The notes below the pieces were generated by a model. The model saw only the letters and a program-made list of their open reading frames with translations, was not told the origin of the DNA and did not search any database. Shown here piece by piece: positions 18,395 to 32,437 of a DNA stretch of 64,000 nucleotides (position 1 is its first letter; every line of letters begins with the position of its first letter). A program made the position numbers and the translations under genes. The stretch lies in the NCBI RefSeq assembly GCF_001975225.1, contig NZ_CP019445.1, positions 3,286,001 to 3,350,000 on the forward strand, given 5' to 3'. The DNA comes from Kosakonia cowanii JCM 10956 = DSM 18146. Its GTDB lineage: Bacteria; Pseudomonadota; Gammaproteobacteria; Enterobacterales; Enterobacteriaceae.

Positions 18395-19573
18395 TTAGTC
18401 GATTTTATTAAACACGCGTGCCACCCGTCCGGTGCCGCTTGCGGCGACCGGCGACTCATCCGCGCCGATAAATGCCGATTCACCCGCTTTCAGCACCAGC
18501 GTTTGTTCACCTTTGCTGAGCACCGCTTCACCTTCGACACAGAAGATAATCGCCGCGCTCTGCTGCGCCAGCGGCGTCTCGTGGGTGGAGAGATCGTGCA
18601 GCGAGAAGGCGAAGTCAGCGACCGGGATCGGGAAATCGAGGGCGGCATCGTCACGAACCGGCTGCGTCAGCAGATCACCCGCCGCTTTCGGCGTGAATTT
18701 GACGTTCGCCACCAGTTCCGGGATATCAATATATTTCGGCGTCAACCCGGCGCGCAGCACGTTATCGGAGTTGGCCATCACCTCCAGCGCCACGCCCTGC
18801 AGATAGGCGTGCGGGGTTTCCGCGAACAGGAACATCGCTTCGCCAGGATTAAGTTTGACCACGTTAAGCAGCAGGGGTGAGAAGAGGCCGCTGTCGTCCG
18901 GGTAGAATTCGGCGATGGTGCGGATAGTGTTCCACGGCTCGCCATGCTCTTTATCAAGCACCGATTTCAGCACCGCCAGCGCGCGGGACTTCTCCTCATT
19001 CTGCATATTGAGCAGCGCGGCAAAAAGCTCGCTCAGGCGATCGGCTCCGGGCTTCTGCAAGAAGTGCGCAATGGCGGGATGCGCACCGGCGACAGGTTGC
19101 AGCAGGGAGACGATATCAGAGAACTCGCGGAACGCGTTCATCGCCAGGAAAGGGGTGAGGGCAAAGACCAGTTCCGGCTTGTGGTTAGGATCTTTGTAGT
19201 TGCGCTCGGCGGCATCCAGCGGGATACCGGCCGCGTTCTCTTTCGCAAAGCCCAGCTCTGAGTTTTTCTTGTTCGGGTGAACCTGGATTGAGAGCGGTTG
19301 GTCAGCGCAGAGCACTTTAAACAGGAACGGCAGTTCGCCAAAGCGCTCAGCCACGGCATCGCCGAGCAGGCGGCGCTTATCGGCCTCGATTACCTCGCGC
19401 AGCGCGCGGGTTTGCCCCTGTTCGTCCTGCACTTTTGAGCTGCTCTTCGGGTGGGCACCCATCCATAACTCGGCCATTGGCAGATTATCCGGATTGGCGA
19501 TGCCGTAGAGTTCCGTTAACGCACTTTTACTACCCCAGGCATAGTTCTGCACGGAGTTGATGAGTTTTTGCAT
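18395..19573 (-). CDS. manA: Mannose-6-phosphate isomerase
   Basis: Type I zinc phosphomannose isomerase linking mannose-6-phosphate and fructose-6-phosphate, needed for mannose use and for GDP-mannose (colanic acid). 392 residues starting MQKLINSVQNYAWGSK; ATG at 19573 with AAGGG upstream. The zinc site strings QVHPNK near residue 98 and ETPHAYLQG near residue 254 are present. Divergent from fumA. Confidence 0.97.
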   Translation of the reverse strand: MQKLINSVQNYAWGSKSALTELYGIANPDNLPMAELWMGAHPKSSSKVQDEQGQTRALREVIEADKRRLLGDAVAERFGELPFLFKVLCADQPLSIQVHPNKKNSELGFAKENAAGIPLDAAERNYKDPNHKPELVFALTPFLAMNAFREFSDIVSLLQPVAGAHPAIAHFLQKPGADRLSELFAALLNMQNEEKSRALAVLKSVLDKEHGEPWNTIRTIAEFYPDDSGLFSPLLLNVVKLNPGEAMFLFAETPHAYLQGVALEVMANSDNVLRAGLTPKYIDIPELVANVKFTPKAAGDLLTQPVRDDAALDFPIPVADFAFSLHDLSTHETPLAQQSAAIIFCVEGEAVLSKGEQTLVLKAGESAFIGADESPVAASGTGRVARVFNKID

Positions 19574-19772
19574 TATCAAGCCCTTTTTTGATTAGGAAAA
19601 TTATCGCGCCATTAAAGCAACAAACCCGGCGGAAGTAATCAGTGAGGGTAAAAAGTCGTACTAGTCTCAGTTTTTGTTAAAAATTTGTGTAGGATATGGC
19701 GACTCGCTTTAACACAGGCTGAGGGATCTCCTGCCTGAACAATAACCAAATCTTGCCGTAAGTGAGAGAACA

Positions 19773-21419
19773 ATGTCGAACAAACCCTTCTGTTATCAGG
19801 ATCCTTTCCCCCTCGGAGAGGATGACACCGAATACTATCTGCTAAGCCGCGACCACGTCTCCGTTGCCCAGTTCGAGGGGCAGGATATTCTCAAAGTCGA
19901 TCCGCAGGCGCTGACGCTGCTGGCACAGCATGCCTTCCATGATGCGTCGTTTCTCCTGCGCCCGGCGCATCAGCAGCAGGTTGCCGATATTCTGAGCGAC
20001 CCGGAGGCGAGCGAGAACGATAAATATGTCGCGCTGCAGTTCCTGCGCAACTCGGAAATCGCTGCCAAAGGCATTCTGCCGACCTGCCAGGATACCGGCA
20101 CGGCGATCATCATGGGTAAAAAAGGGCAGCGCGTCTGGACCGGCGGCGGCGATGAAGCCGCGCTGGCGCAGGGCGTTTACAACACTTACACCGAAGATAA
20201 CCTGCGCTACTCGCAAAACGCGCCGCTGGATATGTATAAAGAGGTCAACACCGGCACCAACCTGCCGGCGCAGATCGATCTCTACAGCGTTGACGGCGAG
20301 GCGTATAAGTTCCTGTTTATCGCTAAAGGCGGCGGCTCAGCGAACAAAACTTATCTCTACCAGGAGACAAAAGCGCTGATCACCCCGGCGAAGCTGAAAA
20401 ACTATCTGGTAGAAAAAATGCGCACCCTCGGCACAGCGGCCTGCCCGCCGTACCACATCGCTTTTGTGATTGGCGGGACCTCTGCGGAAGCGACGCTGAA
20501 AACCGTCAAACTGGCCTCGACCAAATATTATGACGCGCTGCCGACCCAGGGTAACGAGCACGGCCAGGCGTTCCGCGATGTGCAGCTTGAGCAGGAGTTA
20601 CTGCAAGAGGCGCGCAACCTTGGCCTTGGCGCACAGTTCGGCGGCAAATACTTCGCCCACGATATCCGCGTGATCCGCCTGCCGCGCCATGGCGCATCCT
20701 GCCCGGTTGGTATGGGCGTGTCGTGTTCCGCAGACCGCAATATCAAAGGCAAAATCACCCGCGACGGCATCTGGCTGGAGCGGCTTGAGCAGAACCCTGG
20801 CAAATACATCCCGGAAGCACTGCGCCAGGCGGGTGAGGGTGAGGCAGTAAAAGTCGATCTCAACCGCCCGATGAGCGAGATCCTGGCTCAGCTGTCGCAC
20901 TATCCGGTCTCCACGCGCCTGTCGCTGACCGGGACGATTATTGTCGCCCGCGACATTGCCCACGCCAAGCTGAAAGAGCTGATGGACAGCGGCGAGCACC
21001 TGCCGCAGTACGTAAAAGATCACCCGATCTACTACGCCGGCCCGGCGAAAACCCCGGAAGGGTACGCGTCCGGTTCGCTTGGCCCAACCACCGCCGGGCG
21101 TATGGACTCCTACGTCGATCAGCTGCAATCCCAGGGCGGCAGCATGATTATGCTGGCGAAGGGCAACCGCAGCAAACAGGTGACGGATGCCTGCGCGAAA
21201 CACGGTGGTTTCTACCTTGGCAGCATCGGTGGCCCGGCGGCGATCCTCGCGCAAAACAGCATTAAACATCTTGAGTGTGTCGCCTACCCGGAATTGGGTA
21301 TGGAGGCTATCTGGAAAATTGAGGTGGAGGATTTCCCGGCCTTTATCCTCGTCGATGACAAAGGGAATGACTTCTTCCAGCAGATCCAGTCTGGTCAGTG
21401 CGCCAGCTGCCTGAAATAG
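19773..21419 (+). CDS. fumA: Fumarase A, class I [4Fe-4S]
   Basis: Class I iron-sulfur fumarate hydratase of the citric acid cycle, oxygen-labile. 548 residues, the same as E. coli FumA. Cluster Cys residues lie in [10 protein letters not shown] (C105), TAACPPYH and [13 protein letters not shown] terminator follows, so fumC is probably driven mainly by its own promoter, as in E. coli where fumC is SoxRS-induced. Confidence 0.97.
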   Translation: MSNKPFCYQDPFPLGEDDTEYYLLSRDHVSVAQFEGQDILKVDPQALTLLAQHAFHDASFLLRPAHQQQVADILSDPEASENDKYVALQFLRNSEIAAKGILPTCQDTGTAIIMGKKGQRVWTGGGDEAALAQGVYNTYTEDNLRYSQNAPLDMYKEVNTGTNLPAQIDLYSVDGEAYKFLFIAKGGGSANKTYLYQETKALITPAKLKNYLVEKMRTLGTAACPPYHIAFVIGGTSAEATLKTVKLASTKYYDALPTQGNEHGQAFRDVQLEQELLQEARNLGLGAQFGGKYFAHDIRVIRLPRHGASCPVGMGVSCSADRNIKGKITRDGIWLERLEQNPGKYIPEALRQAGEGEAVKVDLNRPMSEILAQLSHYPVSTRLSLTGTIIVARDIAHAKLKELMDSGEHLPQYVKDHPIYYAGPAKTPEGYASGSLGPTTAGRMDSYVDQLQSQGGSMIMLAKGNRSKQVTDACAKHGGFYLGSIGGPAAILAQNSIKHLECVAYPELGMEAIWKIEVEDFPAFILVDDKGNDFFQQIQSGQCASCLK

Positions 21420-21425
21420 TACCTG

Positions 21426-21446
21426 CCGCCCTGCGGGGCGGTTTTT
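21426..21446 (+). terminator. Terminator of fumA
   Basis: Arms CCGCCC and GGGCGG with a short loop, then five T, seven bases after the fumA stop. It separates fumA from fumC. Confidence 0.8.
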
Positions 21447-21569
21447 CCCCCGTTTTGGCAGTGATAAAGCACGAACTTCACAACAACATTCTAAAAAGCA
21501 TCAATACTTTTACCTGCTTGCAAGTGAGCCAGTCGAAAACCCTATCACTTTGTACCCAAGGAGAGAGTA

Positions 21570-22970
21570 ATGACAACGCATCGCAGTGAGAAAGATTCGA
21601 TGGGCGCGATTGACGTCCCGGCAGATAAGCTGTGGGGCGCGCAGACCCAGCGGTCGCTTGAGCATTTCCGTATCTCAACAGAGAAGATGCCGGTCTCGCT
21701 GATCCACGCCCTGGCGCTGACCAAACGCGCGGCGGCGAAAGTGAATCAGGATCTGGGGCTGCTGCCGGAAGAGAAGGCGCGCGCGATTATGGCGGCGGCC
21801 GATGAGGTGCTGGCCGGGAAACATCCTGAAGAGTTTCCGCTGGCGATCTGGCAGACCGGATCCGGCACCCAGAGCAACATGAACATGAATGAGGTACTGG
21901 CAAACCGTGCCAGCGAGATCCTCGGCGGCGAGCGCGGTATGGCGCGCAAAATCCACCCCAATGATGACGTCAATAAGAGCCAGAGCTCCAACGATGTCTT
22001 CCCGACGGCGATGCACGTCGCGGCGGTGATTGGCGTGCGTGAGCAGCTTATTCCGCAGCTTCAGGTGCTGAAAAAGACCCTCAGCGAAAAAGCCACCGCC
22101 TTTGCCGATATCGTCAAAATTGGCCGTACCCATCTGCAGGATGCAACGCCGCTGACCCTCGGCCAGGAGATCTCCGGCTGGGTGGCGATGCTGGAGCACA
22201 ATCTTAAACATATCGAACAGAGCCTGCCGCATCTCGGCGAACTGGCGCTCGGCGGCACGGCGGTAGGTACCGGGCTGAATACCCATCCGGAATATGCCGA
22301 ACGGGTGGCAAAAGAGCTGGCAAGCTTTACGCAGCAGCCGTTTATTACTGCGCCGAACAAGTTTGAAGCGCTGGCGACCTGCGATGCGCTGGTGCATGCC
22401 CACGGCGCGTTAAAAGGGCTGGCGGCGTCGCTGATGAAGATCGCCAACGACGTGCGCTGGCTCGCCTCCGGCCCGCGCTGCGGGATCGGCGAAATTTCAA
22501 TCCCGGAAAATGAGCCGGGCAGCTCCATCATGCCGGGCAAAGTTAACCCGACCCAGTGCGAAGCGATGACCATGCTCTGCTGCCAGGTGCTGGGCAATGA
22601 CGTGGCGGTGAATATGGGCGGTGCCTCGGGTAACTTTGAGCTTAACGTCTTCCGCCCGATGGTGATCCATAATTTCCTGCAGTCGATTCGCCTGCTGGCG
22701 GATGGCATGGAGAGCTTCAATGAGCACTGTGCGGTTGGCATTGAGCCAAACCGGGAGCGTATCGATCAGTTGCTGAATGAGTCGCTGATGCTGGTGACCG
22801 CCCTCAATACCCATATTGGCTATGACAAAGCGGCGGAGATTGCCAAGAAGGCGCATAAAGAGGGGCTGACGCTGAAAGCCTCGGCGCTGGCGCTCGGCTA
22901 CCTGACGGAAGCCGAGTTCGACAGCTGGGTACGGCCGGAATCGATGGTCGGCAGCATGAAGCCTGCCTAA
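21570..22970 (+). CDS. fumC: Fumarase C, class II
   Basis: Oxygen-stable tetrameric fumarate hydratase without iron. 466 residues; the superfamily signature [11 protein letters not shown] is near residue 318 with its catalytic Ser, and [11 protein letters not shown] and [10 protein letters not shown] contribute to the active site. AAGGAGAGAG precedes the start. The last four bases overlap the end of tus on the other strand. Confidence 0.97.
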   Translation: MTTHRSEKDSMGAIDVPADKLWGAQTQRSLEHFRISTEKMPVSLIHALALTKRAAAKVNQDLGLLPEEKARAIMAAADEVLAGKHPEEFPLAIWQTGSGTQSNMNMNEVLANRASEILGGERGMARKIHPNDDVNKSQSSNDVFPTAMHVAAVIGVREQLIPQLQVLKKTLSEKATAFADIVKIGRTHLQDATPLTLGQEISGWVAMLEHNLKHIEQSLPHLGELALGGTAVGTGLNTHPEYAERVAKELASFTQQPFITAPNKFEALATCDALVHAHGALKGLAASLMKIANDVRWLASGPRCGIGEISIPENEPGSSIMPGKVNPTQCEAMTMLCCQVLGNDVAVNMGGASGNFELNVFRPMVIHNFLQSIRLLADGMESFNEHCAVGIEPNRERIDQLLNESLMLVTALNTHIGYDKAAEIAKKAHKEGLTLKASALALGYLTEAEFDSWVRPESMVGSMKPA

Positions 22971-23896
22971 TCCGCCACGTAGAGGTGCAGCCGGGGAATA
23001 ATCGGGGTTAACGGCTGCGCCTGCGGTTTGTAGCGGTGCTGAATGTTATCGGCGTTGTAGTCCAGCAGTTCGCCGACGTCCGGCACCGCGCCGCCATTCT
23101 CCTCCGAGATCAGCGTGATAATCGGCGTCGGGCAGGCGTGCTGCACCTGTTTTTGCGAGCCGGCGTACCAGACGCGGGCGATAGGTTGTACCTTCACCGG
23201 GCGTTTGATCTTCAATCGCGCTTTTTGCGGCAGGGCGGCGACATCGTTGTACTCCTGCTGAACGCGCGCCAGCCACTCATCTCTGCTCCAGCCTGCCACT
23301 GCGCGCGGTGATTTCAGGCTCTTCTCCAGTTGTGCCAGCACCTCATCGCGGGTGAAATTTTTAATAATGTGCTTATTGGCCCAGCCGAAACGGATGGTCG
23401 CCGGTGCGCGCAGCAGTGTTAACGTGCGGTAGGCATTGAGGGTGATAAGCCCCGGCAGATGGCGGTGTACCCACTCGAAGCGGGCCGTGGGCGCCAGCCC
23501 GGATTCAACTGTGACGATCTTTTCAAACGCCTGTTTGAGCGAATTGATGGTGTTAATGCGCGCTTCCAGCGCCTGCAACATCGCGTCACTTCCCTGATAA
23601 CAGACCACGCCGGGTAGCCGCACGGCGGCTTTACTGCTGCGGTTTTCCGACTGCTGCTGAATAAAGAGGTGGGTGTAGTGGTTGAGCGCGAGGCTGGCCG
23701 CCGCCTTGCCGATATGCTGCTTCACCGCGATGGTCGGGAGCGGATCGTGCTCGGCCCCTTTGGCAATTGCCGGCAGGGTAAAGACGCGGGCGACCATCAG
23801 GCGGCACTCGCTCAGTTCAGCCTTCAGCGCCGCCAGCTCACGCTCCAGCTGGCGAAAGGTGCTGTTCAGACGGTCAATCAGATCTAACGCGGCCAT
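22967..23896 (-). CDS. tus: Replication terminator protein Tus
   Basis: Monomeric Ter-binding protein that halts the DnaB helicase in one direction. 309 residues, the E. coli length, with conserved blocks [24 protein letters not shown] and the C-terminal KPQAQPL. A Ter site sits 8-30 bases before the start, so Tus should repress its own gene, as in E. coli. Confidence 0.97.
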   Translation of the reverse strand: MAALDLIDRLNSTFRQLERELAALKAELSECRLMVARVFTLPAIAKGAEHDPLPTIAVKQHIGKAAASLALNHYTHLFIQQQSENRSSKAAVRLPGVVCYQGSDAMLQALEARINTINSLKQAFEKIVTVESGLAPTARFEWVHRHLPGLITLNAYRTLTLLRAPATIRFGWANKHIIKNFTRDEVLAQLEKSLKSPRAVAGWSRDEWLARVQQEYNDVAALPQKARLKIKRPVKVQPIARVWYAGSQKQVQHACPTPIITLISEENGGAVPDVGELLDYNADNIQHRYKPQAQPLTPIIPRLHLYVAD

Positions 23897-23903
23897 TTTG
23901 CGC

Positions 23904-23926
23904 TCCTGTAGTTACAACATACTCAT
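23904..23926 (-). other. Ter replication fork arrest site (TerB-like)
   Basis: Minus-strand core AGTATGTTGTAACTA, which matches the enteric Ter consensus, lies in the tus leader. From the published polarity of TerB, forks moving in the direction of tus transcription (right to left here) should be stopped, while forks moving left to right pass. It also doubles as the autoregulatory operator of tus. Confidence 0.92.
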
Positions 23927-23972
23927 GGTTTATAGCACAGGAGCCGGGCATTAGCCACTGTGCGTTGAAGAG

Positions 23973-25268
23973 TTAAACAGGAAGCGGAAGGTTATGGTAG
24001 ATCGGCCACTGGAAGGTGAATTTCGCGCCGCCAAGCTCGCTCTCGCCGCAGCTGACGCTGCCGCCAAAGGCCTGGGCGATGGAGTGGACAATCGCCAGCC
24101 CTAAGCCGCAGCCGCCTGTGGCGCGATCGCGGCTCGGGTCGAGGCGCACGAAAGGTTCGAATATGCGTTCCCGTTCAGCGGGTGCGATACCGGGGCCATC
24201 GTCTTCCACCGTCATGCTGGCAAGCGAGCCCTGACGCTGCAACGTCACCTTAATCGTCCCTTCGCTGTAGCGCAGAGCATTGTTGACCAGATTATCCAGC
24301 ACGCGCTCCATCAGGCGCATATCGAGCGCGCCATACTCGTCACCAGCCTGGCAGTCGAGCAGCAAGCTGTGTTGCGGGTTCATGCTGCGCGCATCATCGA
24401 GATAACTGCTGAACCAGGCGGGCAGATCCGGCGTCGTCAGCTGCAATTCCGTCTGTGGGCGATCGAGTCTGGCGTAAGTCAGCAACTCCTCAATCAACCC
24501 CTCCAGTTGCCCGATATCGCGGTTCAGCGCGGTGTGCTCCGCCTCGCTGAGGTTATCGCTCATCTCCAGCCGGTAACGCAGCCTGACCAGCGGCGTACGC
24601 AATTCATGGGCGATACCGTCAATCAGCTGCTTTTTACTGGCGATTAAGGCGTTGATATTGTCCGCCATCTGGTTAAAAGCGATGCCGAGCCGTTCGAAAC
24701 TGGAGGCGCTATCAAAGTGGATGCGCTCCTCAAGATGGCCTTCGCCAAAACGCTGTGCGGCGGACTCCAGCCGCAGCATCTCTTGCCAGTGTGGCCGCAT
24801 CCAGATAAAGACCGGGAAGGCCAGCGAGATGGCAATCAGCGCCATTAACCCCATATCCAGCAGCCGCGTTTCATGCAGGAAAAAGAGATAGGGCACCGGG
24901 CCGACCGCCAGCACATAGTGGCTGCGCGGAATGCGCTGGATAAAGGTGTATTCCGAATCAAGTGCGACGATATCGCCCTCGCGCAGACGCTGGGCAGCAG
25001 CCGGATCGAGGTTGAACTTGTTCATCGGCTCGACCTGCAGATCGAACGAGAGATTAAGATCCAGCTCTTTTAAGGTCTTTGCCCACTCGTGAGGCGGGAT
25101 TTCACGCAGTTCGCTGCGCATCAGGTAGAGCGAGCTTTTCATCAGGTCGTCGAGAGACTGGCGACCGGCGCGCTCGGCGGTAAATTTGTAGACCAGACCG
25201 ACCAGCATCGTCATCACCAGAAAGCAGACGAACAGCAGAAGGTAAAACTGGACGAACAGCTTTTTCAT
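23973..25268 (-). CDS. rstB: Sensor histidine kinase RstB
   Basis: Inner-membrane kinase paired with RstA. 431 residues: helix 1 (residues 8-27), a periplasmic domain, helix 2 near residue 140, HAMP to about residue 210, then the H-box HELRTPLVRLRY with phospho-accepting H221, and ATPase boxes DNLVNNALRY, DDGPGI and GGCGLGLAIV. Follows rstA by 21 bases in one operon. Confidence 0.96.
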   Translation of the reverse strand: MKKLFVQFYLLLFVCFLVMTMLVGLVYKFTAERAGRQSLDDLMKSSLYLMRSELREIPPHEWAKTLKELDLNLSFDLQVEPMNKFNLDPAAAQRLREGDIVALDSEYTFIQRIPRSHYVLAVGPVPYLFFLHETRLLDMGLMALIAISLAFPVFIWMRPHWQEMLRLESAAQRFGEGHLEERIHFDSASSFERLGIAFNQMADNINALIASKKQLIDGIAHELRTPLVRLRYRLEMSDNLSEAEHTALNRDIGQLEGLIEELLTYARLDRPQTELQLTTPDLPAWFSSYLDDARSMNPQHSLLLDCQAGDEYGALDMRLMERVLDNLVNNALRYSEGTIKVTLQRQGSLASMTVEDDGPGIAPAERERIFEPFVRLDPSRDRATGGCGLGLAIVHSIAQAFGGSVSCGESELGGAKFTFQWPIYHNLPLPV

Positions 25269-25289
25269 CGTGACACCTGGTTACGGGGT

Positions 25290-26006
25290 TCAGTTGTCCC
25301 ACGCATGGGGAGCAAACAGATAGCCTTTGTTACGGACGGTTTTAATACGATAGGGCTCAGTGGCGCTGTCGAGGAGCTTTTTACGCAGGCGCGAAATCGC
25401 CACATCAACACTGCGATCCATCCCGTCGTAGCTTACGCCGCGCAGGTTTTTCAGTAGCGCATCGCGATCCATAATCTGCCCGGCGTGGGTGGCAAGTTCC
25501 CACAGCAGATCGAAGTCAGCGGTTGAGAGCGCCACTTCAACGCCTGCCAGCAGAACCTGGCGGTTAACGGGGTCAATCGACAGTGTGCCGAAGGTAATGG
25601 TTTTATGCTGTTTCAGCGACGGCACCGCAGGCTCGGCGGCCGCGGCGCTGCGCTGGCGTAGATGGAGACGTAGCCGCGCCAGCAGCACGGCAGGCGGGGT
25701 GGTTTTCAGAATATAGTCGTTAGCGCCCATCTCCAGCGACAGGATATGGTTCATATCGCTATCAAGGGAGGTCAGCAGCACAATCGGCCCGTTCCACTGT
25801 TTGCGCAGATCGCGGCACAGGGTCATGCCATCTTTGCCTGGCAGCATGATATCGAGCAGCACCAACTCCGGGTTTTCCCGCGCGATCACCTCTTCCGCGC
25901 GATCGCCTCTCGGCTCGACAATCACATCCATATCGTGCTTGCCAAGGTATGCGGCAATCAGGGCACCCACATCCGGGTCGTCTTCTACAAAAACGATCTT
26001 ATTCAT
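25290..26006 (-). CDS. rstA: Response regulator RstA
   Basis: OmpR-family DNA-binding regulator, 238 residues. The receiver domain has phospho-acceptor D52 in LVLLDIMLPG and K102-type lysine in ILKTTPPAVLLAR; the winged helix follows from about residue 130 with RGVSYDGMDRSVDVAISRLR. Its known acid-response target asr, with an RstA box, is in this window. Divergent from ydgC; only an imperfect PhoP-box-like pattern was seen upstream. Confidence 0.96.
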   Translation of the reverse strand: MNKIVFVEDDPDVGALIAAYLGKHDMDVIVEPRGDRAEEVIARENPELVLLDIMLPGKDGMTLCRDLRKQWNGPIVLLTSLDSDMNHILSLEMGANDYILKTTPPAVLLARLRLHLRQRSAAAAEPAVPSLKQHKTITFGTLSIDPVNRQVLLAGVEVALSTADFDLLWELATHAGQIMDRDALLKNLRGVSYDGMDRSVDVAISRLRKKLLDSATEPYRIKTVRNKGYLFAPHAWDN

Positions 26007-26134
26007 AAGCCATCATGATGAACAAAAACGTCAACATACACCGCCTTGATAGAACCTGCCATTACTCTTTTCTAAACGAACGCGCTTCCGCTATGCTGGC
26101 GGTCTATGTTGTTGAAGTGTTAACAGGAAAAATG

Positions 26135-26470
26135 ATGGGCTTGCTGATGAAGGCGGCGATTGGCGCACTGGTGGTAGTGCTGATTGGTCTGCTGGCGAAG
26201 ACAAAAAACTACTATATAGCCGGGTTAATCCCGCTCTTTCCTACCTTTGCCATGATTGCGCACTATATTGTCGCCACCGAGCGCGGTGTCGAGGCGCTGC
26301 GCACCACCATTATCTTTGGCATGTGGGCGATCATCCCTTACTTTCTCTATCTGCTTTCACTCTGGTACTTCACCGCTTTTATGCGGGTAGGGCCGGCGCT
26401 GGGCTGTGCGGTGATCTGCTGGAGCCTCAGCGCCTGGCTGTTAATCTACTGCTGGAGTCGCCTGCACTGA
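26135..26470 (+). CDS. ydgC: GlpM-family membrane protein YdgC
   Basis: 111 residues with four hydrophobic helices, aligned end to end with E. coli YdgC (KTKNYYIAGLIPLFPTFA is the best-conserved block). The second of two adjacent ATG codons (26135) gives the E. coli length; AGGA lies upstream. Function unknown; in Pseudomonas the relative GlpM is tied to alginate production. It ends two bases from the end of ydgI, with no folM in between. Confidence 0.92.
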   Translation: MGLLMKAAIGALVVVLIGLLAKTKNYYIAGLIPLFPTFAMIAHYIVATERGVEALRTTIIFGMWAIIPYFLYLLSLWYFTAFMRVGPALGCAVICWSLSAWLLIYCWSRLH

Positions 26471-26472
26471 TC

Positions 26473-27855
26473 TCAACGCACCAGCATCCAGGTGGCGGGC
26501 AGGGCGGCAACCAGCAGCAGGAAAATCAGCACTTTTTCGCGCTGCATCAGCGAGATGGTTCCGCTATGGGTGCTGCGGGCGTAGATAAAGACCAGCAGAC
26601 CTGGGGCATAGAGCACCACCGAGAGCAACAGGTGCATCGGGCCGGAGGCATAGAGCAGCCATAAACCGTAGAGGCAAGCCCCAACGGCGACCACCCGGTG
26701 CAGCGGACGACGCGCGATTTTCAGCAGGAAAGCGCCAACCAGCAGATAGGGCACGAGGATCATCTCTGAGGCAATGGTCAGCAGAGTGTTGTAATCCGAG
26801 CCGGTAAGCCAGATCAGCACCAGGCAGATCTGCACGCTGGCGTTGGTCAGCCACAGCGAGGCCGCAGGCGCGCTCTGTTTGTTCTGGTGCGCAAAGATAC
26901 GCGGGAAGGCTTTATGCGTTGCCGCCAGCAGCGGCACTTCCGCCGCCATAATGGTCCAGCTCAGGTAGGCACCGCACACGGAGATAATTAACCCCGTCGC
27001 GATCACCACTTCGCCCCAACTGCCCAGCAGTTTCACCATCAGCCCGGCCATGGACGGGTTGCGCATTTCTGCCAGTTCCGGACGCGCGACCACGCCGAGA
27101 GAGAGCAGTGTAACCAGCAGATAGACCGTCAGTGCCGCCAGCACCGCCAGCAGCGTCGCGCGGCCCACATCCTGTTTGTTACGCGCGCGGGCAGAGACGA
27201 CCACCGCGCCCTCCACGCCGATAAATACCCACAGGGTGATCAGCATGGTGTTTTTCACCTGCTCCCACACCGGCACGCCGAGCGCTACACCGCTGAAGTC
27301 GAGGGAGAATTTATCGAGGTTGAAGGCCAGCGCCGCCAGCACGACAAACAGCCCGAGCGGGACCAGTTTCGCCAGCGTTGCCGCCAGGTTGATGCTCGCT
27401 GCGGTTTGCACGCCGCGCAGCACCAGCGCATGAACAATCCACAGCAGCGCAGAGGCACCGACAATCGACTGCCAGGTGTTGCCATCGCCAAACAGCCGCA
27501 ATGACGGGCTGTCAGTGAAGAAACTGAGGGCGGAGAAGACGATCACCAGATAGGAGACATTGGCGATCACCGCGCATAGCCAGTAGCCCCAGGCGGAGCA
27601 GAAACCAATCAGCTCGCCAAAGCCTTCGCGGGCATAGGTGAAGATGCCGCCATCGAGATCCGGGCGGATGCGGGTCAGGATCAGCATGGCGAAGGCGAGA
27701 AGGATGATGCCGACGCCGGTGATCAGCCAGCCGATAATCAGCGCGGCCGGGCTGGCGACTTCCGCCATATTTTGCGGCAGGCTGAAGACGCCCGCACCAA
27801 GCATTGAGCTCAGGACCAGCGCAGTTAAAGCGCTAAGGCCAAGTTTCTTTTCCAT
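26473..27855 (-). CDS. ydgI: APC-family amino-acid antiporter YdgI
   Basis: 460 residues, about twelve helices, starting MEKKLGLSALTALVLSSMLG at 27855 as in E. coli YdgI. Belongs to the basic amino acid/polyamine antiporter branch (ArcD-like arginine:ornithine exchange is the usual annotation); the substrate has not been shown by this sequence. The upstream nine codons of the open frame are not conserved. Confidence 0.92.
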   Translation of the reverse strand: MEKKLGLSALTALVLSSMLGAGVFSLPQNMAEVASPAALIIGWLITGVGIILLAFAMLILTRIRPDLDGGIFTYAREGFGELIGFCSAWGYWLCAVIANVSYLVIVFSALSFFTDSPSLRLFGDGNTWQSIVGASALLWIVHALVLRGVQTAASINLAATLAKLVPLGLFVVLAALAFNLDKFSLDFSGVALGVPVWEQVKNTMLITLWVFIGVEGAVVVSARARNKQDVGRATLLAVLAALTVYLLVTLLSLGVVARPELAEMRNPSMAGLMVKLLGSWGEVVIATGLIISVCGAYLSWTIMAAEVPLLAATHKAFPRIFAHQNKQSAPAASLWLTNASVQICLVLIWLTGSDYNTLLTIASEMILVPYLLVGAFLLKIARRPLHRVVAVGACLYGLWLLYASGPMHLLLSVVLYAPGLLVFIYARSTHSGTISLMQREKVLIFLLLVAALPATWMLVR

Positions 27856-28008
27856 TGTTATCCTGTCAAAAAAGCAACTCATCCAGAATAATTATTTTGC
27901 CGGAGCGCATAAATATGGTGGATATCACTAAGGCGCGGAATTTTACGGAGAGTCGTCAGGGCATGCAATGAGGGCGAGGGGAATTTTGTGAAAAAGTAGA
28001 TAAAACTG

Positions 28009-28038
28009 AAAAAAAGGCGGCTTTCTAAGCCGCCTTTT
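28009..28038 (-). terminator. Terminator of ydgH, bidirectional
   Basis: Ten-base arms AAGGCGGCTT and AAGCCGCCTT around a TCT loop, with an A-run on the left and T-run on the right, directly past the ydgH stop. Confidence 0.88.
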
Positions 28039-28052
28039 CTCTGAGCGACGCC

Positions 28053-28997
28053 TTATTTATAGAGGTCGGCGCTGATGGTCATGTTGTTGCCGCTTTCAGA
28101 CCACTGACGCGTGATGTGATAGTACTTCGCGCCTTTTGCGGCGGCACGTTTGGCGACCTGATAAGAGATTTCAGTCATGTTGCCATAGTTGCCGGTGAAC
28201 TTAACGCTGTCGAAAGGCACCATCTGCGCGGCGGTGATTTTATTCAGCTCTTCAATCTTTTGACCGTCCGGAAGCGTGACACTGTAACGACCACCGGTAG
28301 AGGATTGCGTTTCAAAGAAACGGCCAACGCCGACGCCTGCGGTGGCATCTGACGCTACGCCTGGAATTTCAACACGCTTCGCTTCTTCACCGCCTTTCGC
28401 CAGCGCGGCACGGCCCGCTTCGGAGTTACGTGGGATGGCGTCTGCGCTCTGAATCACGCGTTTTTTCGCATTGGCTTTATAGATGAAGGCCGTAATCAGC
28501 TGGTTGCCGCCCTGGTTGGCATCAACCTGGCGCACGATATAGAACGCATCAGCGCCCTTGGCTTTCGCCGCTTTGCTGATAGCGTCGTTAACTTCCGGCT
28601 GGGTGCGGTAGAAACCCTGCACCGTCACGGTATCGTAAGGCTCGAGCGCAATGGCTTTATCTTTTGGATATTCGGTTACGCCATTGATCACACGATAGGT
28701 CGGCTTGTCTGCTTTCGCCGCATCAGCTTTATAGAGATCGGCGGTGACGCGCTGGTTGCCGCTGTTATTGGCATCAGAGGTGTCAACGACATAAAAAGAG
28801 GCCGCGCCTTCTTTATCTGCGCGTTTGGAGACGGCGTTAACCGCATCGCCAATCGCGTTAAAACGTCCGGTAATCACGATGCGATCGTAAGGCTTCACCG
28901 CAGCGGCTTGCTCCGGTGTTAACTCTGTCGCGGCGTTAGCAGTAAACGCGGTTGCGGACAGAAGTGCTGACGCCAGGAGGGTGTACTTGAGCTTCAT
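28053..28997 (-). CDS. ydgH: Periplasmic DUF1471 triple-repeat protein YdgH
   Basis: 314 residues, the E. coli length, starting MKLKYTLLASALLSATAFTA at 28997, a signal peptide cleaved after ANA. Three DUF1471 (YhcN/BhsA) domains follow, at about residues 33-95, 110-170 and 250-314, each with a PYDRIVITGRF- or PFDSVKFTGNYG-like strand and an AKGADAFYIVRQ-like helix. Function is not settled; YdgH-type proteins are linked to envelope stress. Confidence 0.94.
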   Translation of the reverse strand: MKLKYTLLASALLSATAFTANAATELTPEQAAAVKPYDRIVITGRFNAIGDAVNAVSKRADKEGAASFYVVDTSDANNSGNQRVTADLYKADAAKADKPTYRVINGVTEYPKDKAIALEPYDTVTVQGFYRTQPEVNDAISKAAKAKGADAFYIVRQVDANQGGNQLITAFIYKANAKKRVIQSADAIPRNSEAGRAALAKGGEEAKRVEIPGVASDATAGVGVGRFFETQSSTGGRYSVTLPDGQKIEELNKITAAQMVPFDSVKFTGNYGNMTEISYQVAKRAAAKGAKYYHITRQWSESGNNMTISADLYK

Positions 28998-31022
<2,025 letters not shown>

Positions 31023-31029
31023 GGGGTAA

Positions 31030-32421
<1,392 letters not shown>

Positions 32422-32437
32422 GGTTTACTGCTTAACG

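Noticed and set aside
26010..26040. PhoP-box-like pattern upstream of rstA
   Set aside because: The two half-sites match (T/G)GTTTA poorly and the spacing is off, so it is not reported as a feature.
26015..26134. Upstream extension of ydgC by 40 codons
   Set aside because: E. coli YdgC aligns exactly from 26135; the extension crosses the rstA promoter region and is not family-like.
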